Source: Candidatus Dojkabacteria bacterium
Lineage (GTDB): Bacteria > Patescibacteriota > Dojkabacteria > B142 > WJKM01
Assembly: GCA_020429465.1 (NCBI GenBank)
Contig: JAGQLH010000015.1
Location: forward strand, 1-19,445
Direction: 5' to 3'
Length of the DNA stretch: 19,445 nt
The position numbers and the translations under genes were made by a program. Every line of letters starts with the position of its first letter. Within the stretch, counting starts at the first letter, position 1. Under the pieces are notes generated by a model. It was not told where the DNA came from. It searched no databases and saw only the letters and a list, made by a program, of their open reading frames with translations. Shown piece by piece: positions 1-5,936 of the stretch.

Positions 1-1032
1 TTTAAATAGAATATTATTTTTACTAAATGAAAAGTCTACTCCTGGATAATAAGAGACTTTACCTCCATATTTAATCACCTCATGGGCAATGTAATTTGCA
101 CCGAGTGGAGCAATTGGGTTTTCCTCAGATAAATCACCCAATCCTACGTTACCTACATAAAAATGATCTATCTTCCCCTGTTCAACTTCGGATAGGATCT
201 CTAAGAAATTTTTACTTTGAAGCGAATTACTTTCAGAAACGTCTATCTCTTTTTGCAGCCTTTCTACCTCATCACGTGATTTATCAGAAATAATCTCTTT
301 CAATTTTTCCATTATTTTCACTTCTGGAGATTGATCATAATTACCGTGTAAACCACTTAAAGTAACCCCATGTGTTTTAAATCGCTCTGAAAGAATTCCA
401 ATATTCTCATCAGTTGCTGCTAATAGAAGCGTACCATTTTTTTTATTTTTTACAATAACAGAAACCTCTTCTACCAAAGCTGGAAGGAGTGTATTGAGAT
501 GAGCATCACCTTCTTGCCCACTATCTTTCGAACCATGACCATGGAACACTGCTTTGTCAGCTGTATGGTGCTGTATAGATTTCTTTTGCTCAAATTCCTT
601 CAAATGTTCAGCTAATGAAGTCCCATGCTCCAATGCAATTTCTTGCAAATTTTCATGTGTAACCCTGAATAGCCCAACGCTATTTTTAGAGAATACTAAC
701 ACATGAAGATTACTGAGAAAATCAATTCTGTAATCAAAGAATGGGAGAATAAAGTGCCGTTTATACTTATAGTCTGCATCATATGCAAATGGAAAATCTT
801 GTAGATGGAGTAATGTATCCTCCTCGGTAAAGAATGCCAACGATGAAACGCCGTGAGGATTTTCTAAGGTCTTTGCTATAAATTCTCTCTGTTCATCGGA
901 ATGCTCAAGATCTTTAAGCACATTCTTTACTATAATTCTATTCTTATCAGGATTCTCTTGTGAAATTTGTGCAAAATAACTCCTCTTATTTGTTTCATTC
1001 TGTTTCAACAATACCTCTGGAATCATATTCAT
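1..1032 (-). CDS. baeRF-like (bacterial eRF1-like) protein, 3' end outside the window
   Basis: The reading frame is open without a stop from ATG at 1032 to the window edge (344 codons), so the C-terminus is missing. The protein is soluble, with no signal peptide or membrane segment. Its pattern fits the bacterial relatives of archaeo-eukaryotic release factor 1 (baeRF / host-attachment-like proteins): an N-terminal alpha/beta part with VLVFSKNSVGLFRV (about 111-124), then FHGHGSKDSGQEGD (about 163-176), a helical stretch ending in TLLLAATDENIGIL (about 201-214), and a C-terminal part with an Asn-Tyr-Ile then GGKVSYYPG (about 313-331). Known members are proposed to act on stalled ribosomes or in RNA metabolism, and a role here is inferred from that. 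I see no clear GGQ. A second in-frame ATG lies two codons downstream. A weak -10 (TATATT, 1053-1048) lies close upstream. The gene diverges from the MerR-type regulator. Confidence 0.55.
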   Translation of the reverse strand, partial: MNMIPEVLLKQNETNKRSYFAQISQENPDKNRIIVKNVLKDLEHSDEQREFIAKTLENPHGVSSLAFFTEEDTLLHLQDFPFAYDADYKYKRHFILPFFDYRIDFLSNLHVLVFSKNSVGLFRVTHENLQEIALEHGTSLAEHLKEFEQKKSIQHHTADKAVFHGHGSKDSGQEGDAHLNTLLPALVEEVSVIVKNKKNGTLLLAATDENIGILSERFKTHGVTLSGLHGNYDQSPEVKIMEKLKEIISDKSRDEVERLQKEIDVSESNSLQSKNFLEILSEVEQGKIDHFYVGNVGLGDLSEENPIAPLGANYIAHEVIKYGGKVSYYPGVDFSFSKNNILFK

Positions 1033-1144
1033 GTAGATAATTCGTAAAATATAATGTAACGCATACTGAATCTAACTTAAGTATATAGTAAGCAATGCAT
1101 GTCTGTCAATCTTAAATCGATTCCATTCCTAATCCATAATACAC

Positions 1145-1172
1145 TTTACATTAGATACATATATGATATAAT
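1145..1172 (+). promoter_or_regulatory. Promoter of the MerR-type gene
   Basis: TTTACA at 1145-1150 and a perfect TATAAT at 1167-1172 are separated by 16 bases. This predicts a transcript start near 1179 and a leader of about 37 bases to the ATG at 1216. It also places the longer possible start at 1099 upstream of the promoter, which argues against that start. Confidence 0.65.
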
Positions 1173-1215
1173 AGCACCAAGTAAAATAAGATATTACCTA
1201 TTGGGAATACGTATT

Positions 1216-1545
1216 ATGCACACATTAAGTACCAAACCAGTTTATACTTCTGGAGTAGCTTCAGATATTCTAAAAATCAATCAAAAGACGATTGTTAATT
1301 ATGAGAATGCTGGACTAATAAAAATTCAGAAAAATACTGGTGGGAGAAGATTGTTTTCACAAAGAGATCTTTTTGATGTTCTTGTTATTCAGTGGCTTAT
1401 TAAAGATAGAGGCTTGAATATGAAAGGAATTAAACTTGTAAATAAGCTAATACAAACAGCAGAACAAGAGGATATCGACCTCTATACTACTATTCTTCCT
1501 GAATCTGTGAGGAATAAATTTATTTCAAAGGTTAGCATTGGGTAG
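1216..1545 (+). CDS. MerR-family transcriptional regulator (short, HspR/GlnR-like HTH)
   Basis: This 109-residue DNA-binding protein has an N-terminal winged helix-turn-helix of the MerR type: YTSGVASDILKINQKTIVNYENAGLI (about residues 10-35), then GGRRLFSQRDLFDVLVIQWLI (about 41-61) and a GLNMKGIKLV segment. The Y-x-N-A-G-L-I and G-x-R-x-F/Y-x-x-x-D-L-x-x-L signatures are clear. After the HTH there is only a short helix of about 40 residues, and no cysteine metal site or effector domain. It is therefore more like the HspR/GlnR branch than metal-sensing MerR. The ATG at 1216 is chosen because the frame upstream (open to 1099) runs through the promoter at 1145-1172. It is divergent from the baeRF-like gene, with 183 bases between the two starts, so control of that promoter or of itself is plausible. 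Its target is unknown. Confidence 0.75.
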   Translation: MHTLSTKPVYTSGVASDILKINQKTIVNYENAGLIKIQKNTGGRRLFSQRDLFDVLVIQWLIKDRGLNMKGIKLVNKLIQTAEQEDIDLYTTILPESVRNKFISKVSIG

Positions 1546-1592
1546 CCCTTGTGTGTCTTTAAAAGTACCCTCTAACCCACAAGGAACTACCC
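1540..1592. terminator. Hairpin between convergent MerR and helicase genes
   Basis: A two-part inverted repeat, GGGTAG (1540-1545) with CTACCC (1587-1592) outside and CCTTGTG (1547-1553) with CACAAGG (1578-1584) inside, gives about 13 pairs around a 24-base loop. The left arm includes the MerR stop codon. It lies exactly between the convergent 3' ends and could slow transcription from both sides. Neither side has a proper T-run, so intrinsic termination is uncertain. Confidence 0.4.
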
Positions 1593-1607
1593 CAACCTTA
1601 AGTTTAT

Positions 1608-2918
1608 CTAGCGTCTTCCCTGTACAAATGTATATGCGGTACCACTTCGCCCATTTCTTCCAGTACGTCCTATCCTGTGGATATATTCATCGTATGTCTG
1701 TGGCTCATCGAAGTTAATGACGTGACTAATGTCATCTACATCCAAACCACGAGCAGCTACATTTGTTGCAATGAGTACATTGAAATGATTATCTCGGTAT
1801 TTACGAAGAACTGATTTTCGTTTCCCTTGTGTTTTTCCACCATGAATTGCCACAGCTTTAAACCCTCTATTTTGTAATTCACGTTCAACTTTATCTACGT
1901 ATCGCTTTGTTTCAATGAACACGATAGTTTTCGTTACTTCCTCTTTAATGAGTAGATCGTGTAGTTTTTCAACTTTCTCATCACGAGAAGAGTACCTAAT
2001 AACATCCTGATTTACATTCTTAGCAGATGTATTACTATTAATTTTAAAACTTTCATACGAACTAACGAGTGAAGAAATAATTTTCTCAACTCGATTATCT
2101 ATCGTAGCTGAAAAGAATAACGCTTGTTTTTCTTGTCCAAGTGCATTATAAATTTTTGTAATATCATGAACGAATCCCATATCGAGCATCCTATCCACCT
2201 CATCCAAAACAATATTATTGAAAAATTGTAACTTAAGAACTCCTCGTTCAGCCATATCGTTTATTCGACCAGGAGTTCCGATTACAATATGAGGTCTTCT
2301 TTTAAGCTGACTGATTTGACGTCCCATGCTTTCTCCACCGATAACGCGTGTTACTCGGATAAAAGTACCAAGGACAAGTGAAATTGCTTCTTTCTCAATT
2401 TGCATTGCAAGTTCACGAGTAGGAGCCACTACAAGTAAGGATTCATTGTTTCCTGTTAGGATTTTATTTACCATTGGAATAAGAAATGCTCCTGTTTTTC
2501 CTGATCCTGTAGAAGAAATACCTAATACGTTTTGACCTGCAACAATGGCAGGAATTGCCTTAGTTTGGATCTCAGTAGCACTTGTGAAACCTTTTCTATT
2601 TAAGTTTTCAAGAAGATTGTCATGTAATGCTAAATCACTAAATTGCAATGCTTCGAAATTCTGCTCATTCTTATTCTCTTGAATAGGTTGAGCCTTAGAG
2701 ATGTATTTCTGTGGATTAATCGTTGTAGTATTGTTAGATGACTTTCTTCTTCCTCCTCTATATGATCTTCGCCCGCGAGATCGTGAACGTCCACCATTTC
2801 TAGATGAAGAATGAGAATTATTTGATTTTCCACCCCGATAGCTAGATCCGCTATTCTTACGAGATGAATTTCCAGTATTACTACTAGATGATTTTCTAAA
2901 ACCTGTCTTATACGCCAT
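1608..2918 (-). CDS. DEAD-box (DEVD) ATP-dependent RNA helicase
   Basis: This 436-residue RNA helicase has both RecA-like lobes. Visible motifs are the Q motif (F93 to Q118), motif I STGSGKT (136-142), Ia PTRELAMQI (167-174), Ib TPGR (215-218), motif II as DEVD (239-242) instead of DEAD, SAT (270-272), motif IV IVFIET (332-337), motif V ARGLDV (389-394) and motif VI HRIGRTGR (414-421). The closest general type is RhlE/CsdA-like. The first 60 or so residues are a disordered Ser/Arg/Gly/Asn tail of the kind usually found at the C-terminus of such helicases. Here the C-terminus stops 15 residues after motif VI. No Shine-Dalgarno precedes the ATG. A long structured leader (2919 to about 3135) suggests control at the RNA level, perhaps by temperature or by the helicase itself. 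Likely roles are ribosome assembly or mRNA unwinding, including in the cold. Confidence 0.9.
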   Translation of the reverse strand: MAYKTGFRKSSSSNTGNSSRKNSGSSYRGGKSNNSHSSSRNGGRSRSRGRRSYRGGRRKSSNNTTTINPQKYISKAQPIQENKNEQNFEALQFSDLALHDNLLENLNRKGFTSATEIQTKAIPAIVAGQNVLGISSTGSGKTGAFLIPMVNKILTGNNESLLVVAPTRELAMQIEKEAISLVLGTFIRVTRVIGGESMGRQISQLKRRPHIVIGTPGRINDMAERGVLKLQFFNNIVLDEVDRMLDMGFVHDITKIYNALGQEKQALFFSATIDNRVEKIISSLVSSYESFKINSNTSAKNVNQDVIRYSSRDEKVEKLHDLLIKEEVTKTIVFIETKRYVDKVERELQNRGFKAVAIHGGKTQGKRKSVLRKYRDNHFNVLIATNVAARGLDVDDISHVINFDEPQTYDEYIHRIGRTGRNGRSGTAYTFVQGRR

Positions 2919-3005
2919 TTTTATTCGGTAAAAAATTATGCTTTTGAGGAAACCCCAAAATACCTACTCCGGATAAATCCAGAAATAACACAGTACCGAA
3001 TAAAA
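2919..3005 (-). promoter_or_regulatory. Predicted three-way-junction RNA leader at the helicase start codon
   Basis: A perfect 12-base inverted repeat, TTTTATTCGGTA at 2919-2930 and TACCGAATAAAA at 2994-3005, closes a 63-base loop and ends at the base next to the helicase ATG. Inside the loop, on the transcribed strand, are two hairpins. One is CUGGA-UUUA-UCCGG (5 pairs, one G-U). The other is UUUUGGGG-UUU-CCUCAAAA (8 pairs, one G-U). Together this is a riboswitch- or thermometer-like three-way junction. The structure is my fold by eye and its function is inferred. A CATAAT box inside it could alternatively serve as a close -10. Confidence 0.5.
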
Positions 3006-3147
3006 TATGAAAATTTGAAACTCTACGACTTTAGTCGGAGTAATGCATTCTATACAGTACACCCATTAAACTAGGGTTGTGCCCATTTTTGGGCCTATAG
3101 AATCACATAATGAAAGACTTAGCCTAAAACGGAAGTGAACTATTATA
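3006..3147 (-). promoter_or_regulatory. Helicase promoter and upstream part of its leader
   Basis: On the minus strand an extended -10 TGGTATAAT (TATAAT at 3147-3142) would start a transcript near 3135, leaving a leader of about 217 bases. Two further compact hairpins lie in this part: GCCCA-TTTT-TGGGC at 3081-3094 and CGAC-TTTA-GTCG at 3026-3037. Other -10 boxes in the window sit close to start codons, so this leader is exceptional. The -35 is weak. Confidence 0.4.
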
Positions 3148-3261
3148 CCATAGATTGAGTATATTTCCTATTTATCTCATTTACCTAAAATTTAATTACT
3201 GCTGGTATGGTTACTATTGGCGAATGTTTATCTCTCTTTCTCTAAATATATAAAAGTAGTA

Positions 3262-3267
3262 TATAAT
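3262..3267 (+). promoter_or_regulatory. -10 box of the hypothetical gene at 3282
   Basis: A perfect TATAAT ends 14 bases before the ATG at 3282, which implies a leader of about eight bases. No Shine-Dalgarno is present and no good -35 is seen. The bases between here and the helicase promoter (about 3148-3260) hold nothing else I can recognise. Confidence 0.5.
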
Positions 3268-3281
3268 TACTAATAATCATC

Positions 3282-3896
3282 ATGCCGAATATGCCTTTAG
3301 AAGTTGGATTGCTATTTAGACATCCACCAGACGCAGTCTTAAGAGATGCTAGATTTTACACTGCCGACCTTCATAGTCCAATACAAGAAGATATACCCCC
3401 TTCACTCATATCCGAAGCAGAAGAATGGGCGGAGCAAATTATCTCCCTACTTCCACCAATGGATTCATGTTTGAAATATCTTTGTGAGGAATTGGGAGAA
3501 CTCCATTTTCGTCCCATAGATTACTTAATTCGCCAATTTCCTTTAGAATTTACAAGTAAGCTTGTTTACCAATGTATCAATTTACACCTGACACAAAACG
3601 AGGGAAATAATAGTGTCCGCCCCCTAGACCCAAATCGACATACAAGAGAAGCCTATAATTACCTACTCCATTATATTCGTGAACATGTCGGCACGGACGA
3701 TAAATTTCCTCCTACCTTCCAGGTTGAATCTAGGGATTACCTTAATAGAATAGTTCGCGCAGAAATATTAAACCTACCTCCAATCACTCTAATATCTGGA
3801 GAATCCCAAACATCATCGCGTATCGCTATTTTGAGTGCACGACGCCCTGAAAGAGAAGAAGTTGAAAAATACTCACTAGCCCTAATAGCAGACTAA
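3282..3896 (+). CDS. Hypothetical protein, 204 residues
   Basis: I do not recognise a family. The protein is soluble, with no signal peptide and no hydrophobic segment long enough to cross a membrane. It is predicted to be mostly helical in the middle: an acidic amphipathic stretch SEAEEWAEQIISLL (about 44-57), CLKYLCEELGEL (about 63-74) with two close cysteines, then HTREAYNYLLHYIREHVG. Pro-rich turns occur near residues 15, 39 and 165, and the last 30 residues are charged. It starts about eight bases after its predicted transcript start. It is read in the same direction as the copper operon, but csoR has its own promoter beginning 22 bases downstream of this stop, so a joint role with copper is not shown. 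Confidence 0.6.
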   Translation: MPNMPLEVGLLFRHPPDAVLRDARFYTADLHSPIQEDIPPSLISEAEEWAEQIISLLPPMDSCLKYLCEELGELHFRPIDYLIRQFPLEFTSKLVYQCINLHLTQNEGNNSVRPLDPNRHTREAYNYLLHYIREHVGTDDKFPPTFQVESRDYLNRIVRAEILNLPPITLISGESQTSSRIAILSARRPEREEVEKYSLALIAD

Positions 3897-3917
3897 TTCT
3901 CCACTTACAACTATCAC

Positions 3918-3946
3918 TTGACACCATACTATATTTCACCTATTAT
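3918..3946 (+). promoter_or_regulatory. Promoter of the csoR-copA operon
   Basis: A consensus TTGACA at 3918-3923 and TATTAT at 3941-3946, separated by 17 bases, form one of the best promoters in the window. The transcript would start near 3953, inside the CsoR-type operator, leaving a leader of about 30 bases before the csoR ATG at 3984. Confidence 0.75.
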
Positions 3947-3965
3947 ATCCCCTATAGGGGGATAT
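3945..3965. promoter_or_regulatory. CsoR-type copper operator
   Basis: ATATCCCC at 3945-3952 and GGGGATAT at 3958-3965 form an inverted repeat around TATAG, with the C-run/TATA/G-run core CCCCTATAGGGG at 3949-3960. This is the architecture known for CsoR operators. It overlaps the -10 and the predicted start point, so bound apo-CsoR would block its own operon and copper would release it. Confidence 0.8.
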
Positions 3966-3983
3966 ATTTTTTACTTACATTCA

Positions 3984-4256
3984 ATGGATAAACGTTATAA
4001 AAAAACCGTCAAAGATAAAGCCATTCATCGCATTAAAATAATTCAAGGACATCTAAAATCGGTCCAAGAAATGCTAGAAAAAGATGAATACTGCGTAGAT
4101 ATAGTCCATCAATCAAGGGCTATCCAAAAAGCTCTCAAGAAATTAGACTTACTTATCATAGAAGATCATCTCAATACGTGTGTAGTTCATCAGGTGAAAA
4201 ATGGTGAACAAGAAAAAACGACAAGCGAACTATTAAAATTATTTGAATATAAATAG
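3984..4256 (+). CDS. csoR: Copper-sensing repressor CsoR
   Basis: This 90-residue all-helical repressor belongs to the CsoR/RcnR family (DUF156). The copper ligands Cys37, His62 and Cys66 have the same spacing (25 and 29 residues) as Cys36/His61/Cys65 of the M. tuberculosis CsoR. This C-H-C pattern argues for Cu(I) rather than nickel/cobalt (RcnR) or persulfide (CstR) sensing. The N-terminal helix HRIKIIQGHLKSVQEML is typical of the family. The ATG at 3984 is chosen because the frame upstream crosses the promoter and operator. It is the first gene of the operon, followed after 22 bases by the membrane fusion protein. Apo-CsoR should bind the palindrome at 3945-3965 and repress the operon, including itself. 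Confidence 0.88.
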   Translation: MDKRYKKTVKDKAIHRIKIIQGHLKSVQEMLEKDEYCVDIVHQSRAIQKALKKLDLLIIEDHLNTCVVHQVKNGEQEKTTSELLKLFEYK

Positions 4257-4278
4257 CTTTTACCTATAGAGAGATACC

Positions 4279-5685
4279 ATGCAAAAAAAATCCAAATCGA
4301 AACAATGCACATTATTCATAGATGGCATGCATTGTCCTTCATGTGAACTTTTAGTTGAGAAAAAATTATTAAAACGAAACAGCATTAAACAGGTTGATGC
4401 CTCACTAAAAAACTCTCGAGTACAAATTTCTTATAGTGGTAGCGAACCAAATATAGAGGATATTAATAAGGAATTTAAAGAGCTTGGATATACTTTTAGT
4501 ACAAAAAAATTTAAAGTCGATAATAAACCAGCAATAAGCTTTAAAGGAGGAAATTTAGAAATTAATCCGAGGAAGCTAAAGTCTCTCAGTACCACGGTAT
4601 TAGCAGTTATAGTTCTTATACTAGGATTTTTTGCATTTGAAGGATTGCAACTTGGGCAATATGTAAGTGTCGATGCAAATTCATCTCTCCCTGCATTCTT
4701 CTTACTTGGAATAGTTGCAGGACTTTCAAGTTGTGCAGCTTTGATAGGAGGCCTTCTTTTATCAATGGTAAAACAATGGAACGAGTTATACATTGGTGAG
4801 ACAGATACAAAAAAGGCGCAGCCGCATATCCTATTCCATGTTGGACGACTCGTTTCATTTGCAGTTTTTGGAGCATTACTTGGTGTAATTGGAGATGTAA
4901 TATCACTGGATAACTCAACAGTGTATGCAATTCTCGTATTTGCAGTCTCAGTTATTATGCTCGTATTAGCACTTCAAATGCTCGGTGTTACCTGGGCACA
5001 GAAATTAAGCCTAAGAACACCAAAAGGTCTCGGCATATTCATTGCAGATGAGAAGAACTTCAAAGGCGAATACATGCCTCTAATTGTTGGAGGACTTACA
5101 TTCTTCTTACCATGCGGTTTCACGCTAATAGCTCAAGGAATAGCTCTCGCCTCTGGAGACCCTCTTGCAGGATCACTTATTATGCTTATCTTTGCACTTG
5201 GAACATTACCAACTCTTGCAGCAATTAGTTTCTCTGGGCTTAAATTTAATAAAAAACCCCATCTTACTGCTCGTTTTAATCAGATAGCTGGATTCATAAT
5301 CATTTTCTTTGTTATTTACAATATAAATGGACAAATGAATGTGCTCGGATTACCAAGCTTGAGCGACATAGAGTTTAAGCAATCTGAGCAAACGGTAATT
5401 GAGAACGCTACTCAGGACAATACTCTTGATTTTGTAGCTAAGGGGTTTGAGTATATCCCTTCTGGACCTACCACACTACAATCCGGAACCCCAGCGAAAT
5501 TAAAAATAGATAATCAGGGAATACTTGGATGTGGCTCTTTTGTAGCATCACGGGGTCTTTTTGACGGATTTGTTTCACTCCAACCTGGCATGAATGAAAT
5601 CGATTTAGGCATAGTCCAACCTGGCAGTTACAAACTTACCTGCTCAATGGGAATGGTGCCTCCGGTAACAATTACGGTTATTTAA
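4279..5685 (+). CDS. HMA - DsbD/TauE-like membrane - cupredoxin-like fusion protein
   Basis: This 468-residue protein has three parts. An N-terminal heavy-metal-associated domain carries GMHCPSC (Cys19, Cys22). A membrane part (about 100-350, six or seven helices) is of the DsbD_2/'sulfite exporter TauE-SafE' type, with one cysteine in each half (GLSSCAALIGG, Cys152; FFLPCGFTLIAQG, Cys279). The C-terminal domain (about 380-468) resembles a cupredoxin and has GCGSF (Cys418) and CSMGM (Cys455, Met457, Met459) as likely copper ligands. Cytosolic HMA and extracytoplasmic cupredoxin ends would suit moving copper or electrons across the membrane, but the direction and substrate are not known from sequence. 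It is the second gene of the copper operon, preceded by a weak purine stretch (AGAGAG) rather than a full Shine-Dalgarno. Confidence 0.8.
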   Translation: MQKKSKSKQCTLFIDGMHCPSCELLVEKKLLKRNSIKQVDASLKNSRVQISYSGSEPNIEDINKEFKELGYTFSTKKFKVDNKPAISFKGGNLEINPRKLKSLSTTVLAVIVLILGFFAFEGLQLGQYVSVDANSSLPAFFLLGIVAGLSSCAALIGGLLLSMVKQWNELYIGETDTKKAQPHILFHVGRLVSFAVFGALLGVIGDVISLDNSTVYAILVFAVSVIMLVLALQMLGVTWAQKLSLRTPKGLGIFIADEKNFKGEYMPLIVGGLTFFLPCGFTLIAQGIALASGDPLAGSLIMLIFALGTLPTLAAISFSGLKFNKKPHLTARFNQIAGFIIIFFVIYNINGQMNVLGLPSLSDIEFKQSEQTVIENATQDNTLDFVAKGFEYIPSGPTTLQSGTPAKLKIDNQGILGCGSFVASRGLFDGFVSLQPGMNEIDLGIVQPGSYKLTCSMGMVPPVTITVI

Positions 5686-5713
5686 ATTTTTTCTACATAT
5701 TATTGCGATACAT

Positions 5714-5911
5714 ATGAAGCTTAAAGTAAATGGGATGCACTGCGATGCTTGTAAATCACTTATTAAAATGGAATTAGAGGAGAATGGATTTGATGATGTG
5801 AAAGTAGATGGAGATACTCATGAAATTCAAATCCCGGAAAATTTATCAGGTGATATAGAAGAAATCAAATCTGTTATTAACTCAATGGAATCATACGATA
5901 TATCAGAATAA
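5714..5911 (+). CDS. copZ: CopZ-like copper chaperone (single HMA domain)
   Basis: This 65-residue free-standing heavy-metal-associated domain has the ferredoxin-like beta-alpha-beta-beta-alpha-beta layout. The Cu(I)-binding loop is GMHCDAC (Cys10, Cys13) directly after the first strand. It lies between the fusion membrane protein and the CopA ATPase, so it most likely delivers Cu(I) to the N-terminal domain of CopA and may pass copper to CsoR. The second half is unusually acidic. No Shine-Dalgarno is seen upstream. An AT-rich TATTAT about 14 bases before the ATG could be a chance match or an internal promoter. Confidence 0.85.
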   Translation: MKLKVNGMHCDACKSLIKMELEENGFDDVKVDGDTHEIQIPENLSGDIEEIKSVINSMESYDISE

Positions 5912-5936
5912 ATTTATATAACTACCATACACAGCT

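Noticed and set aside
3081..3094. GCCCA-TTTT-TGGGC hairpin as a terminator
   Set aside because: No T-run follows on either strand and it lies inside a divergent intergenic region, so it is more likely part of the helicase leader.
4431..4930. Open frames on the minus strand inside the copper membrane gene
   Set aside because: They lie opposite a well-supported gene, with no promoter or family features.
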